A DNA stretch of 64,000 nucleotides from Chrysogorgia sp. JL179-B06. Taxonomy: Eukaryota; Cnidaria; Anthozoa; Scleralcyonacea; Chrysogorgiidae. The stretch spans positions 200,001 to 264,000 of the forward strand of contig JAYKKM010000013.1 of NCBI GenBank assembly GCA_035772405.1. Direction: 5' to 3'. Numbering within the stretch: the stretch's first letter is position 1; each line of letters opens with the position of its first letter. The notes under the pieces were generated by a model. It saw nothing but the letters and a program-made list of their open reading frames with translations, had not been told where the DNA came from and ran no database searches. Shown here one piece after another: positions 43,001-54,951 of the stretch. The translations under genes and the position numbers were made by a program.

Positions 43001-46000
43001 GTTATTTCACGAGTACAAGAGCAGATATCGCCGTAAAACAACTAACATTTACACCAAACACTTAAAGGTCTTTGATTTAAATAATATTTCTTTTTTGACT
43101 ACAGTTCCCCTTTAAGATTAAGAGTGCATTTATTCGGTGTTGTACTTTTATTTTATGGGGAAAGAACACAATTTTTCATCGCATTTTAAAATTTTCCGAA
43201 ATGTCTAATCATCTGACATTGACATTTCAAAACATTATACTTAAAGTGCCCCGCTGTGATCAAATTTTTGGTATCCCGAATTTTTACATATTTGTAAAGA
43301 GCATGGTGTTCTTACTTAATTTGCTAAATTTCAAGCAATTTCAAGCTAAATTTCAAGCAATGTTTTTATACGAGATTATATAACCGCCATTACTCGAACA
43401 TGTTCGGACGTTTAGGTTGCGATTAGAGGAAGTGACGTCAAAGACTCAACACGTGGCTAGTTGTGTATGAATATAAAGCTACTTGGAGAAAACGTTCTAT
43501 TGTAACTTGTCGCATAATTTCCATAAAGCTTTGTTACGTGTCACATATTCTGCTGTGAAATCGCGGGCTCGTCTGGAACAAGTTTTAAGCAATGGCGGAC
43601 AAAATTTGGCCGACTTTGGAGGTTAAATTTCTTCAAGAAATGAACAACAAACATTCTATCACAAGAAATTTTCTTGTGATAGAATGTTTGTTGTTAATTT
43701 GTTTGGCAAATGCGAACATTTATTAACCTAAAATCATGTTCTGTAACAAAAAATGCCAGGCTACATTTCCCCTTTAACTTTTAGAAACACTTAAAAATGT
43801 CTTTGTTGTATAGAAACCCGGACTGCTTACTCTAGCGGACGCAAATCTTCTTTAAATGTTTTTGATAATGAAGAACTTCATCACATACGAGCTGGGCTGT
43901 TGGAGATAAGAAGTGAAATCGAGAAAAATGGAACTGCCATGGGTCAACTAATTGACGATCAAAACAAGAAGCAATTGCACCTTGATGCGTTATACAACCA
44001 TGTTGATCATCTTCAGAATATAAAGGCTGACAAAGATCATATGAATCAAGAAATTGATGTGAAAGCTGATCGAAAAGAGTTGGATAAAAAGATCAGCAAT
44101 GATAAGTTTAACAACAGTATGGGCTGCATCGACCAGTCGGTCCAGGATTTAATGCAGAAACTTGTTGGTCACGTAAGTATTTTATATGAATATTTTTTCG
44201 ATTCTCGATCAGTTCACGTCAACAAAACACGTTTTAAGGTAAATAGTTTGAACCTAGGAGTAATATCATTACAAGTGTGAAGTTGATTGGTGACTGACGT
44301 TTGTCATCTTCAGAGTCAAGTAAAACGTGTTTATTTTTGGACGATCAACTACACACTTCTACAACATGTTTTATCAAACTGCATTTTGCCAAACTTCTTT
44401 GAAATTTATTTTACACAATGTTCAAACAGCACAACAAAACTTGATATGAAAATGTAATCTTTAAAAAATAATCTGAATATAAATCACATAAGATACTCTC
44501 ATATAAATCATAAGATACTCTCAGTCATTAATAATTCTTAGTATAAATACATTAGGTGATTATAGAAATTGCGTGCGCTGATTGGTCGAGCTACCTCGGA
44601 TTATTTCTCGATAATCACCTCCAACGTTTTTTCAAGATGGCCGCCAGCCGATTTGTCAAAGTGACAGGAGAAAAAAGTCAAGGAACTAGTATTTTTGAAG
44701 GAAATGCTGTTCCTAAGAGTGGGAAAATGTGTATTTATACTAAAACAATTATTCGCCTCAGGCTCAGTGAATATCGGTGAATAAAAACCTCGATTTTCAC
44801 CGATATTCACTGAGCCTGAGGTGAATAATTGTTAAATAACACATACATGAACTTCTGGATATGTGATTATAAAGAAGACTTTGAGACAAAGTTGAGATAA
44901 TTACATCTTATCTCTAAATTATCATTGATTCTTATATCTGAGTTTCACGATACGTATATTTCGGATCATGTCATGCATGTACAAATTCTGTTTGTTTTTT
45001 TCATTCTGTTTTTTAAAGGAAGCTACACTAAAGCAAGCCATCAACCACATTACTTCAACTGTAAATACGAAACTTGATAAAATAGACCTGGATCCAGTTA
45101 GGAACTACTTTGAAGACAAATTAAAAGATATTAATTCAAAGGTGAATAGAAAACCAACAGAAGACAAGACGTCGGCGGCTGGAACTCGTTCGCTGCTTGT
45201 GCAGAAGGCAAATTGTATTTCTTGTGACAGGCCTGTTAATATCTTCCGCGAAAGTCCAACGCTGCCTTCCCTGCCACAAGCTAAACCTTTGCCTGGAACT
45301 AAGTCATCTCGACCCTATACAACATTCGAGCTGCAAGATGTCCGTGAACAAATGCATCAAGCACAAAATCTTCGAGACATGGAACGCATGGGCATCGAGT
45401 CACTGGGACAAGCAAAAGTTCAGAGTGAACTGATAAAATTGGGGTAAGAAAAAGCTAAAACTGATCATTATTTGCTTGATCATTTAGTATATAGGATAGG
45501 ATAACTTTATTTGAACAGGTTAGTTACATATATTAAAAGTTATATAAAAGTATCCATAATGGACAAAATGTAAATTATAAACTGTGGAATTATTTTAGAA
45601 AAGTTTAAAAGTTAAAAAGTGAAAATATGTAAGTATTTCCAAATTTGAGTCTTAAAACTTGAAAGTGAAGATGCCTCTTTTACTTTAGTAGGCAATTTAT
45701 ACAGTTCATTAAAACTAAACCATTAACTTAACCATTACGTCCATTAAAACTAAACGTTCTCTTGCCAAGTTTGCGTTTTATTTTTGGACGATGTAGGTCT
45801 TTTTTCCTCCTTGTATTATAGCTACGAATATTGTGATTTTGTATAAGAAGTATACTTATATTGCTTATATTACTAGGCACCAAGTCATTTAAGCATTTAA
45901 AGACTAAGATACGGATATGCATTGTTCTTCTTTCCAAACTAATCCGTTTCAAAACATTAAAAGTTTCAACAGATCGTTGCAGGATAACTCGTGCAGCTCG

Positions 46001-47528
46001 ATTTGAAGGCGCTGTAATTCTTAATTGCAACTTTATATGAATCCAAAATACGATATTATTGATATAGATTCTACATGAAGTCATGAATAATTGACTGGTG
46101 CCAAAATGTTTTATATTATGATTTCAGCTTTGCGTTGATGGTCTAAGGTTTGTTTTTCCGAAATTCTAATGACTGTGACGTCAAATCAGGCATTATTTAA
46201 AGGTGCCGTCCAGTCCGTTCTGCGCATGTCCACGTTTCTGTTTACATCCTTTGTTTACATTGCATTATATAAACATTGAACATGAAGTATTGCGGATTTT
46301 TTTCACACGCTTGAACTTTTCCGCCTAAAAAGCATGTTTTAAGAAGCTGTTTGCATGGTTCCTAAATGTTGTTAATATATCAAACTACCACTCGTGCCTT
46401 CGCCACCTTTAGCGAATACTCGCTTTTGAACTATCGCAAATCTATTCCGTTAAAGTTTGTTTACATGTGGGGTCCCCAACGTTTGAAATATCACACATGC
46501 GCAGAACGGACTGGACTGCTCCTTTAACATACCGAATATTCTGCTACTAGAGAAATGTGACCTAATTCAAAAGAGTTGATAGTAAACGTGAACGCTATTC
46601 TAGAGAATTTACCAACTTTTTCACTAAAATCCTCGGGAGAAAAAGCCAAGACAACATCACATTCACAAAATTGAAAAGAAATCCCCGCTGTACATCGACG
46701 TTGAGCCGTCGAGCAAACTCCAAAATGGCGGCGTCTTTATAATTCCGGATTTGCTATCCCACGGTATGTAATCAGCATGGTCAGCGGTCAGTTTTTTTGC
46801 ATTAACATCCAGTCAAGTATGATAACCAAATTCTAATGTTGTAGCGCATGTGTGTAAAATGCAATTAGAAGTCCCACAAGCTTAGTCTAGTCTCTTGTTT
46901 TGTGATTAGCAGTTCTATAATGTATATCGTCATACGAAATGTGCTGAATTCCTCATATCGAAGCTCGATGTTAATGCAACACGGCCAACCGCTGACCATG
47001 CTGTTTGCGTATTCATCGTCGATCCATGTTTATAAATGTTGCCAGTTTTTCGACATAACATTTAAAGGTCTTTGATTATTTTTTGACTACAGCTTCCTTT
47101 AAGATTAAGTGAGCGCATTATTTAGTGGTGTTGTACTTTGATTTTTTGGAGGAAAATCGCAACACAATTTATCATCACAGTAGCCGTTTAAAATGTTGAC
47201 ATTTTATTGACATCTTATTTTTAGTGCAATAAAGGACGCACAAGAATTACCAGAATTACCCAATCGTCCTTGCGGAGGAAATCATACGTTGACCTGTCCA
47301 GAAAAACGGACTACTATACGAATCAACAAAGCTTACCGCGAAGACTTGCACTTCATTGCTCAGCTTTCTCAGAAAGATCTCAGCATCGTGGATATTTTGG
47401 GATACGATGGCCACGTCTACAAAGGCCACGTGACCCAATTACCTGCAATCCCGGAGATTCCAAGAAGTTCCATTGCACGAAGGCCAGGAACAGGTTCAGG
47501 TCGTCCACGAACAAGCAGCCCTATTTAG
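40072..47528 (+). CDS. DUF4795 (QRICH2/C16orf96-like) protein, four exons
   Basis: Exons at 40072-41740, 43814-44172, 45019-45443 and 47225-47528 join in matching phases (1, 0, 2), each with a GT donor and AG acceptor, to give about 918 residues. The N-terminus LDLLNLALGTPEIGAVNFNL with LLHRFLLELVKHFG matches the start of the C16orf96/QRICH2 family. A Lys/Glu-rich linker and coiled coils follow. Exon 2 encodes the KADKDHMNQEIDVKADRKEL repeat of DUF4795, exon 3 the SAAGTRSLL and NCISCDRPV segment, and exon 4 a CGGNHTLT segment and basic tail. Vertebrate QRICH2 is a sperm-flagellum protein, so a ciliary or flagellar role is possible. AATAAA lies about 125 bases after the stop. Confidence 0.75.
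41765..41940. repeat. Foldback repeat in intron 1
   Basis: The arms tgatctagtgtttgagaag-type sequence are inverted: gatcaaacacgagtttgagt at 41779 against aacgagtgtttgatctagc at 41903, and catcaggggttccaaacacg against cgagtgtttggagtcccctg. Confidence 0.65.
42130..42430. repeat. Foldback repeats in intron 1
   Basis: gataaatcccgagaacgagg (42183) is inverted at about 42274-42292, and atgattgagg (42301) is inverted near 42418. The spacer contains gatgtatgctatataaagcc and its complement. Confidence 0.6.
42485..42552 (+). repeat. tRNA-derived SINE, truncated copy in intron 1
   Basis: cagaactcgtgactaggctc, then ggcaacggcctccgtatctcagtggtcagagcactgc, has the same head as the SINE copies near 23 kb and only the A box. 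Confidence 0.6.
42553..43642. other. Intron 1 sequence, no further gene
   Basis: AT-rich. The ORF at 43201-43383 carries no domain. Confidence 0.4.
43643..43695. repeat. Nearly perfect 25-bp-arm hairpin in intron 1
   Basis: The arms aacaacaaacattctatcac plus aagaa are exactly complementary across a loop of about three bases. The transcript would fold into a stable 53-nt hairpin. Confidence 0.8.
44173..45018. other. Intron 2 of the DUF4795 gene
   Basis: Begins GTAAGT and ends TTTTTTAAAG. It holds a MITE at 44555-44835 and no other gene. Confidence 0.5.
44555..44835. repeat. MITE-like repeat with 38-bp hairpin end
   Basis: Starts with attgcgtgcgctgattggtc, a block shared with 37584, and ends in an inverted repeat (aacaattattcgcctcaggc against its complement near 44834). 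Confidence 0.65.
45490..46085 (-). mobile_element. LINE 3' end in intron 3, minus strand
   Basis: The frame reads KLQLRITAPSNRAARVILQR, then ISLERRTMHIRILVFKCLND, then IRSYNTRRKKDLHRPK. This is the C-terminal tail of CR1/L2-type LINEs, followed by an untranslated tail to about 45490. Confidence 0.7.
46199..46527. repeat. MITE in intron 3
   Basis: Inverted ends aaaggtgccgtccagtccgt and acggactggactgctccttt. The interior has no coding capacity. Confidence 0.75.
46528..47224. other. Rest of intron 3; dispersed repeat
   Basis: The 46755-46905 segment (cagcatggtcagcggtcag, then gtcccacaagcttagtctag) is the inverted relative of 37225-37470. No gene. Confidence 0.45.
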
Positions 47529-47951
47529 AGTTCACTACCAGTACGTCAGTATATACAACGGCAACAAACCTCGTGACTCTTGTGTGTCATATATTATATC
47601 TCTAGCTGTAAAAGTATAACATTGTAGTAGTACTCACTAGCTGTAAAAATACAATAATAAAACAAATAATCACCATTATCATTCACTTTGTTTCTATCCT
47701 GAATTTTGATTGGTTAGTTTACCTGCAAATAATTTCTGAGCATGCGCAACAGCTGTTTCAAATAATTTTCACGACCTTTGCTTGTTTGTTTCAGGTTATC
47801 CTCAGTTTTAGATTGCCAATAATTGGCAATTGTCAAATACTCTTAGAGTACCAATAATGGGTAATTCCACAACAGTAAATTATAGGATTCTAGAAACCAA
47901 CCACAACACACCAATATCGCTTTATAAAACGTACTGACCATGGTGATTGGT
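47529..47951. other. 3' flank of the DUF4795 gene
   Basis: Contains AATAAA near 47654 and AT-rich sequence. No gene seen. Confidence 0.4.
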
Positions 47952-48258
47952 AATAAGTTTAGAACGTTCTGAAAATTAAACTACTTATTTATAAACACAT
48001 TTACCAAAATCTAATAATGGCGTAATGTTGGAGCAAAGGATGAGAAAAAGAAATGAGTTCTTAGAAGAACTGTTTAAAGATTTGAGAAATAAAAATTTAA
48101 GCCTATTTATTTCTCAAATATTTAAACAGTTCTTCTAAGAACTCATTTCTTTTTCTCATCCTTTGTTCGAACATTACGCCATTATTATAGATTTTGGTAA
48201 ATGTGTTTATAAATATTAAGTACTGTAGTTTAGTTTTCAGAACGTTCTAAACTTATTA
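47952..48258. repeat. Large foldback (MITE), about 150-bp arms
   Basis: Arms begin aataagtttagaacgttct and end agaacgttctaaacttatt. The inner arms are almost identical (gaaatgagttcttagaagaa against its complement) around a loop near 48100. Confidence 0.85.
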
Positions 48259-48359
48259 TGTTACTAATATTACATGAATGATTAAAATAAAAATATCTAC
48301 TTGTAAATTCAAATCATAGTAGAAAGCTGCAATCTTAAAAAAATCAAGTCTAATTTGTT

Positions 48360-48660
48360 AGCCATTGATTTAAGAGCATGGATTTCAGTTTGCTTTTAAA
48401 CGAGGTTACTGAAGTACAGCTCCGCACCTCGTCAGACAGTGAGTTCCATATGGTATAGTCCCGCGGTATACGAAGGAGTGTTGAGCCATTGAAGTCCGGC
48501 ACCTATCTTGGGAAGATTAAGACTTTCACGGTTTCTGGTGTTGTAATTATGGATAGTTGACCTTTTGGAGAATAAGCCAATTAAATAGGTAGGAGCCGAA
48601 TTATTCATTCATTTATACATCTGCACCGCGTCATTTGCATCATGGTCAGTTCGTTTTATA
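48360..48660 (-). mobile_element. LINE 3' end, minus strand
   Basis: Read on the minus strand near 48480 down to 48361: RDYTIWNSLSDEVRSCTSVT, then SFKSKLKSMLL, the usual WNxLPxxVR tail of CR1/L2 LINEs. Confidence 0.6.
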
Positions 48661-49231
48661 AAGCGACATTTAAATTTATCAACCACGACAAAGTCACTAT
48701 TTTATTACAACACCAATCCTAACCCTATAACCGCCCCACCTTAAGTATCTTCCTAACCCTAACCCCCCGCTTCAAGGTTCTAATCCTCCGCCTCTGCCTT
48801 AGGCATCGGCAAATAACTGGTAGCTCGCTACTGACAAATCAAGATATTTTGCTTATAGACTCATCCATAAATGAATATTGAAGAAGATATGTTGTGGCAT
48901 ATTAATTGATCAATGTAATACAGTGCTTATTTTTTGAGTTATAAAAATAAATGTGTGGAACGTCAGTGTCGTAGCAAGCTCAAAATAATTGGGGTCTGAT
49001 CAAGGATTTCGATCCCTAACCCTTGTGGTGCATGTGCGGTAACTATAATTGTTAGGCAAACAAATTAAATAGTTGTGATGTACGTTCACGTTTTGGTGAA
49101 TTTGCCATCTGCATTCTCTAGCTTGAGGTGTATATTACTATCTTCAGACAGGACTAGAGTTGCACATAATGTTCCCCACGGTTGCTACGGACCTGAACCT
49201 AAATACGGAGCGAGCAGATAAAGCCTGGTTT
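48661..49231. other. No gene; telomere-like tract
   Basis: CCTAACCCTAACC-type sequence at 48715-48775 matches, in reverse, the 33-bp repeat at 23936-24062. Nothing coding. Confidence 0.4.
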
Positions 49232-49387
49232 CCATTTGGTCGCCACGATCGCAACGGTGTCATAGTGGTCGATGTAATAGAGTGTCGATCTTGTATGCAA
49301 AGCAGTCTTTACTGATTGCAGATATGTAGATGGCCACTCTATTACATCGTCCACTATGACACAGTTGCGATCGTGGCGACCAAATGG
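49232..49387. repeat. Foldback repeat
   Basis: The arms ccatttggtcgccacgatcg and cgatcgtggcgaccaaatgg are inverted, with tcatagtggtcgatgtaata paired further in. Confidence 0.8.
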
Positions 49388-49879
49388 AGAGGCTGATTAG
49401 CTCAGTCATTTGAAATTAAAAATACAGCATTAATCTTATTGATTGGCGTAATGGCGTTGTATGCTGAACATTTGCATTTTTTGCTATGAATAACTTCATT
49501 ATATTTAGCTTATACACACAGTCCCTTTTCTTTTCAACTTCTTTAAGAATTAAGCTGACTTTCAACTCTTTTAACGCGAGAAATACTTTTGAACAATGTT
49601 TCCCAGCTACTTATAATCGACTTTCAGTGAATACTAAACAAAACAAAACCTTGTATTTCGTATTTGTATATAAGCTCGTATTTGGAGTCTTGTTTATCGT
49701 TATTAACTCGCCATGTTTTCAACTGTCAATGAATTTTACGGAGGGTATTTTTCTTCCAGCTCGTAGTCCGTGTTTAAGACATTGTCTTATTTGTCTGATT
49801 TAGTGGGCAATATTTAAAACACAGATCTAAAATGTCTAATGGTAATGTTAGCAAAGCCTGAAAAGGTGGTAAACTGCCA

Positions 49880-50012
49880 AGATTTTTAGTGACGATATAC
49901 TGACGTTTCGAGCGGAGTCCTTCATCAGAGTAAGTTGGTCTTACTTTGATAAAGGGCTTGAGCGCTCCGCTCCAAACGTCAGTATTTCGTCACTAAAAAT
50001 CTTGGCAGTTCA
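49880..50012. repeat. Foldback carrying hammerhead-like arms
   Basis: The arms aaactgccaagatttttagt and ctaaaaatcttggcagttca are inverted. The left arm, on the minus strand, holds an intact hammerhead core; the right arm has CTTTGATAAAG and CAAA, so it is degraded. Confidence 0.75.
49893..49938 (-). ncRNA. Hammerhead ribozyme motif
   Basis: Minus strand: CUGAUGA (49922-49928), a short weak stem II, GAAA (49906-49909), CG, UC cleavage site, and stem I UACU/AGUA of four pairs. Same layout as 59344-59388. Confidence 0.4.
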
Positions 50013-50719
50013 AAACACTGTCTACGCAGCACTCTACTTTTTTACTACTAAAGGTATGTTAGATGGGATGATTTTTTAATTACGACGATTTTTATTAACG
50101 CAAAAAATGTTGTACAGAAAATTAATGTAAGCACCATTTTTGGAGGAATTTTTGTTGCGTTAAAATTTGTGCCGTGTAACATTACCTAAGTGCCTATAAC
50201 CCCCAATTAACCAATTTATTAGTTATAAACATTCGATATAAGGCCAATAGTTGTCCAATGAAATATTTCTTTGATTTGATCTTTCCTTGGATACTTTGTA
50301 CAGGTTTATGTTTTAAAAAAATATTTCACTGTTCAACTATTTCCCTCATATGGAATGTTCATAAATAATAAAGAAAATGGATTTGTACAGTAGACCTCTT
50401 TGATCATGGCGGCCAAATTAGCCTTTCTGGCCTATATTGGAATTACAGACACAGTATAAAAAAATATCTAATTTGGGTGCCATTAAGTGAAAGTGGTCTA
50501 TAGCCACTTTAAGAACACGCCCTTCAATTCCCGCCCCCCCCCCCAAAAAAAAAAAACGCCTGCGGAGGAGGAGCAATCCAAACATATTGGACAATAATGA
50601 TATAACTATCGCGAAACTTCAACTAAAATAAAAAAATGGCTGCCAATTAGTGCTTTAAGCCAGTCTACATTTTGTTTCACATTTAGTACTCTTAAAAAAG
50701 AGACACCAATTAATTGATT
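50013..50719. other. No gene seen
   Basis: AT-rich, with a C9/A12 homopolymer junction near 50536-50557. Confidence 0.35.
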
Positions 50720-50930
50720 CAAGTATCTTGTCGTTGTGCTTGACCATATTATTACCACCAAATTTTTATCTCGATTGGGTATGTTATAATATGCAAAGTA
50801 TGACGGAAAATTCGGAAATATCGTTCCTTCGCATGATTTTGCCTATATTTGATTACTGTTCCACTGTCTGGGATAGCTGTGGTAAAACAAACCGTGGCTA
50901 TCTGGACAAGCATAGGCGTACGGGTAATTA
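50720..50930 (+). mobile_element. LINE RT C-terminal fragment
   Basis: Contains YNMQSMTENSEISFLRMILPIFDYCSTVWDSCG in pieces: SMTENSEISF and ILPIFDYCSTVWDSCG match the region after the RT core in LINEs. Flanks are frameshifted. Confidence 0.65.
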
Positions 50931-50965
50931 AAAAACTGAACACGAATTGCCATCGTTATGCCTTA

Positions 50966-51091
50966 GGCCCCGTACACACGGAAACGTTTTCCTACGTTTT
51001 TGTGTTGTTTACTGTTCTCAAGGGAATCGAGAACAACCATTAAAGCTCATTACTTGAAACAATAGGAAAACGTTTCCGTTTGTACGGGGCC
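50966..51091. repeat. MITE, 126 bp, TTA target duplication
   Basis: Inverted ends ggccccgtacacacggaaac and gtttccgtttgtacggggcc, flanked by TTA at 50963-50965 and 51092-51094. The 3-bp TTA duplication suggests a PIF/Harbinger-mobilised element. Confidence 0.85.
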
Positions 51092-51094
51092 TTA

Positions 51095-53883
51095 ATTGAA
51101 TTGCCATCGTATATAAGCATCATTATACAAGCACGTTTTTCGTTAAAACATGAACACGCATTAGAAAATACGTCCCGCAACAGCCGATTGGCTGTTGGGA
51201 AACCAACCCCTGAGGCCCAGACCCCAAATGCGCTACACCGTCTGTTTTAATATTTATCGCAGGCGCTTTATTTTTTCGAGTTTTTTTCGAGCTTTATTTA
51301 TTTATTTATTTAAAAAAAATCGGGAGAAAATAAAAAGGAGAAGAAAAAAATAGGGTGGGGGGGGGGGGGAATCGGGAGGAGAAAAATAAAAAGGCGAAAA
51401 AAATAAGGGAAAATCGGGAGAGACTCATAAATCCAAATATTGTACTAGACAATTTGCTTTCAAGTATATTTAAATGTCTAAATGACTTTAACAGATTGGA
51501 ACAGTCTGTTGGGTTGTCAGGGCTGTATCAATCTGATAAGGAATACTGACTGTGACCATCATAGCTGTTACAGGGGTCGCTACATTATCCTGAACAGACC
51601 TGATATCAGTGCTGTTGAATGCTGTAACAGAACATGCGTTTTTACGCACTCTTCTCCACAGAGCCTTTGCTCCTCGTATTAATTGCGTAATTTTGTACGT
51701 GATTACGTAATTTAATAGAAGCGAGGCGCGTACTAGTTATCCATTGATTGCTAATAATTCCGTGGTAAATATAGCTAAAGTAGCTAAAGAAAAGCCTCTG
51801 CGGAGGAGAGTGCGTTTTTCCGTGTGTACTTGGGGGAGGATCCCCACCCCCCAAAAAAAAATGCGGTCACTGATTACTTGCTTGTTCACTTCAGCCCCCC
51901 AACTTTAAATCCATTCCTACCCCCAGACGAATGGAAATGTTGCTAAGTCGGAAAAATTTTCAATGTAAGTCGGGCAAAAAATATAGGAAAAAAATAAAAA
52001 ATAGGATGAAAATGGGGAAAAGTAATCAAAACAATTTATCAAAACATATCCATACTAACACGTATATATGATTACCGGTGGGCTTTTTTATATCACAAGT
52101 CGGGCAATTTCCGTTTCAGTCAGGCAAAACGTTCTCCAATGGGCAGCTGCACCCCCACCTCGTACACTTATGATTCCTACACCTCTGCTCATAACTTAAC
52201 ATAGGTCTTTTTTAAGTATTTTCCTGTGGGGGGGGGGGGGGGGGGGGCATTTTCCTAAAAGGGACCTTTGTAGCCAAAATATATGTTTACTGTTTCTGAG
52301 GTAGGCTTTTTCGTTTATATATATATATATTTGTCTGCCATTTTATTTAAAAATATTTGTTCTACAGTTCATGATCAGTGGCGGATCCAGGGTTGTTCGA
52401 AAGGGGCAACGGTAATCTAGTGGGGGGGTCTGGGGGCATGCCGCCTCAGGAACATTTTTAATTTTGCAAAGCCCAGAAGTGCTTTTACGGCGATTTCTGA
52501 TAAGAATTTTTGCGAAATTAAGGCACGATTACATAGGGCATCAAGATTATGAAACACTTTAATATATAAACTCAGAAGTAGTACGGAACCAATATAAACA
52601 CTTTAGCCTTTAGGCATCTTCATAAGCTACCAAAACATTGTGCTTATAATCGGTCATATAATATTGCGTTTATCATATTATGGTAAAAAACAGAAAACAC
52701 TTGTTTGCGGGATTTTAAATGGGGACGCGCGCCACGTAGGTCAACATAATAATTTCAGTAAGTCTATAAGTTGTTAATTAAGGGCTAAAACTTACTTTCC
52801 ATTTGTTTAATTTTTATTCCTTGCTTATTGGTTGATTAAATTTAAGAAAAAGGGACTTTTCCTGGTGGGGGCAAAAATTGATTAGTGGGGGGGCACAAGG
52901 GGGGCACTTGCCCACAGTGCTAGCCATTGGTACTTATATTGATTGTTTATCATGTATTTCTATATGTCTTGTTTAGAACTGTAGTATTTTTTGTAATCCA
53001 AGGCTCCATTTAAACTGGATCTGCTGAATTGGACATTCCTGATTAAATATTATTTTACTACTTATTACTGTTGTTGCTATATTTAGTGCATATATTAAAT
53101 AAAACAATTATTTGGGCAGGGTTATGCATTATGTATCAAGAGTTATACAGACCTTGGTCAATGCTATATATCTGGCTAAGCATTCACCTTCAGCTATTAA
53201 CATTCAGGGCCACAATGGCCATATGACAGAAGCGCCGGCATATGCTGGGACCCGACACCCGCTCGTTGTTCGACCAATTTTAATTTCACGCGTTCTTTCT
53301 AGAAAGCACATGGCCCAAGTAAGTGCGGGGGCTCTGGTGAGCACAGACCTTTTAAGGCAGGATACTTTTTTAAGCAGATATATATCAGATATATATACCA
53401 GATATACCATATATATCTTTTTTCTTAGCAAAGTCCAATTTTGCCTTGCACTCATGGTGAAACCGTTGAGCTGGGAGTTTCAACAGTGGAAGGGGCCCCA
53501 TGCTGAAAATATGCAGGGGCCCCACACAACCTTAATCTGGCCTGTTAACATTGACTTGGTTTGATAAGCTCTTGATATCATGCTCAGTCTCATCTATTGT
53601 AATAACTGTTTAAACACGGAGTGCTCGCATAAAAGGGGAAGCCCATCCCCCTCGAAACAATGGAGTCTTTGAAATTTTAAAAATCAATTCAATTTATGGA
53701 GTCTCGAAACAATGGAGATTTTGTTGTTTTGATTACTTCTCGCTACATTTCTCTCTGTTTCCTGACTATAATCACAGTAATTGAACTAATTATGATTGGC
53801 ACGGTGAGCATCTCACCACCAATATATGCAAGCACTTCATGTTTAACTTGTGAGAGATTTAGTAGAATATTAAATATCAGTAT
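51095..53883. other. No supported gene; simple-sequence tracts
   Basis: Contains G-runs at 51356-51369 and 52228-52247, and A-rich gaaaaataaaaa repeats near 51300-51415. A MITE-like gtggcggatccagggttgtt to gcacttgcccacagtgctag segment lies at about 52377-52925. The 53112-53564 frame is open but has no domain. Confidence 0.4.
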
Positions 53884-54873
53884 TTAAAGATGAAGTTCAA
53901 GGGCATCTTCCTTAACAACAGGGTTTTTGAGATTGCGTCCTTCTTTCTGAACTTTTAATGAGAAATCAACATATCCATATCCACAGGTCAGTGAACCTAA
54001 AGATATGACATCAATGTGAGGGCCAAAATAACTAGAGATATTTTCTTCATTGATCCCACCACTAGCTTCAACAATCACATTGGGAAATTCTTGTTTCAGC
54101 ACTTTGGCAGCATTGTGTAGTGCTTCTGGAGTAAAGTTATCCAACATAATGATATCAGAACCAGATATTATTGCTTCCCTGGCATCTGGAATACTGCGAC
54201 ATTCCACTTCAATTTTAATTGAAAAACCTCCACTTTTCCTGGCAGCTTGTACAGCAGAAGAAATACTTCCAACACTCCAGATATGGTTATCTTTTAGCAT
54301 GATCATAGATGACTGGTCATAGCGATGAGTAGAGACACCTCCAACAAGAAGAGCATATTTTTCAACCATTCGAAAACCCGGGGTAGTTTTTCGTGTGCCT
54401 GCTATTTCACCTTGCCATGCTGCTAACTGCTTCACCTCAGCTAACTTCTTAGCTTTAGTGGCCACTCCACTTGCTCGTGCAATGCAGTTCAAAGCCACCC
54501 TTTCTCCCAAAAGTAATCTATTTACTTTCCCAGTCACTTCAGCAACCTCGCAAACTGGTAACAAAGTGGCACCTTCCTTGTACAGCCATTTCACTCTACA
54601 GTTAAGGTGTCTAAAAACTGCTTCAAAGAAAGGACAACCAGCTAACACGCCAGGTGACTTACACAGTAACACAGCCTTTTCTTCACGATCACCAACTGCG
54701 GCACCACCATAATCAAAGCTTGGTATATCTTCCTTCAGCCATGACCGAACCAAATCATTAACAGTGCTCATAGGGAGAGCAAGTGAGAAGTCAAATGTAT
54801 GTTCGTTTAAACTCGACATCTCTTCTACTTTTACAAAAGATGTATCTGCTTTACTGTCATAGGCATAGCTCAT
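53884..54873 (-). CDS. QPRT: Quinolinate phosphoribosyltransferase
   Basis: Converts quinolinate and PRPP to nicotinate mononucleotide in de novo NAD synthesis. The single-exon, 329-residue frame covers the family length (about 290-300) plus an N-terminal extension. Visible are the N-terminal sandwich ([20 protein letters not shown]), the substrate-binding [16 protein letters not shown] and the signature [21 protein letters not shown] with its Arg/Lys. [38 protein letters not shown] and ISLGSLT follow, in order around the barrel. All expected active-site residues appear intact. The ATG at 54873 is used here; MSSLNEHTF 18 codons in is an alternative. A short upstream ORF ends in an ATGA overlap with this start. 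Confidence 0.95.
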   Translation of the reverse strand: MSYAYDSKADTSFVKVEEMSSLNEHTFDFSLALPMSTVNDLVRSWLKEDIPSFDYGGAAVGDREEKAVLLCKSPGVLAGCPFFEAVFRHLNCRVKWLYKEGATLLPVCEVAEVTGKVNRLLLGERVALNCIARASGVATKAKKLAEVKQLAAWQGEIAGTRKTTPGFRMVEKYALLVGGVSTHRYDQSSMIMLKDNHIWSVGSISSAVQAARKSGGFSIKIEVECRSIPDAREAIISGSDIIMLDNFTPEALHNAAKVLKQEFPNVIVEASGGINEENISSYFGPHIDVISLGSLTCGYGYVDFSLKVQKEGRNLKNPVVKEDALELHL

Positions 54874-54914
54874 AGACTAGCAGCTAATAAGAGGAATTTC
54901 ACATTGGTCGCCAT
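54870..54914 (-). other. Upstream ORF overlapping the QPRT start
   Basis: A 14-codon frame, [14 protein letters not shown], starts in good context (CAATATGGCG) and its TGA overlaps the QPRT ATG as ATGA. Such an overlap could allow reinitiation and limit translation. Expression is not shown. Confidence 0.4.
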
Positions 54915-54951
54915 ATTGAATTTTACCGCGTGGGGACATGGGAACTAGTAA
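54874..54951 (-). repeat. Left arm of an inverted duplication at the QPRT 5' region
   Basis: About 78 bases (ctcttattagctgctagt on the minus strand) recur inverted at 55774-55852 with few changes. Confidence 0.8.

Noticed and set aside
53112..53564. 150-codon ORF on the plus strand
   Set aside because: No domain, low-complexity Ile/Tyr stretch, and lies in repeat-rich noncoding sequence.
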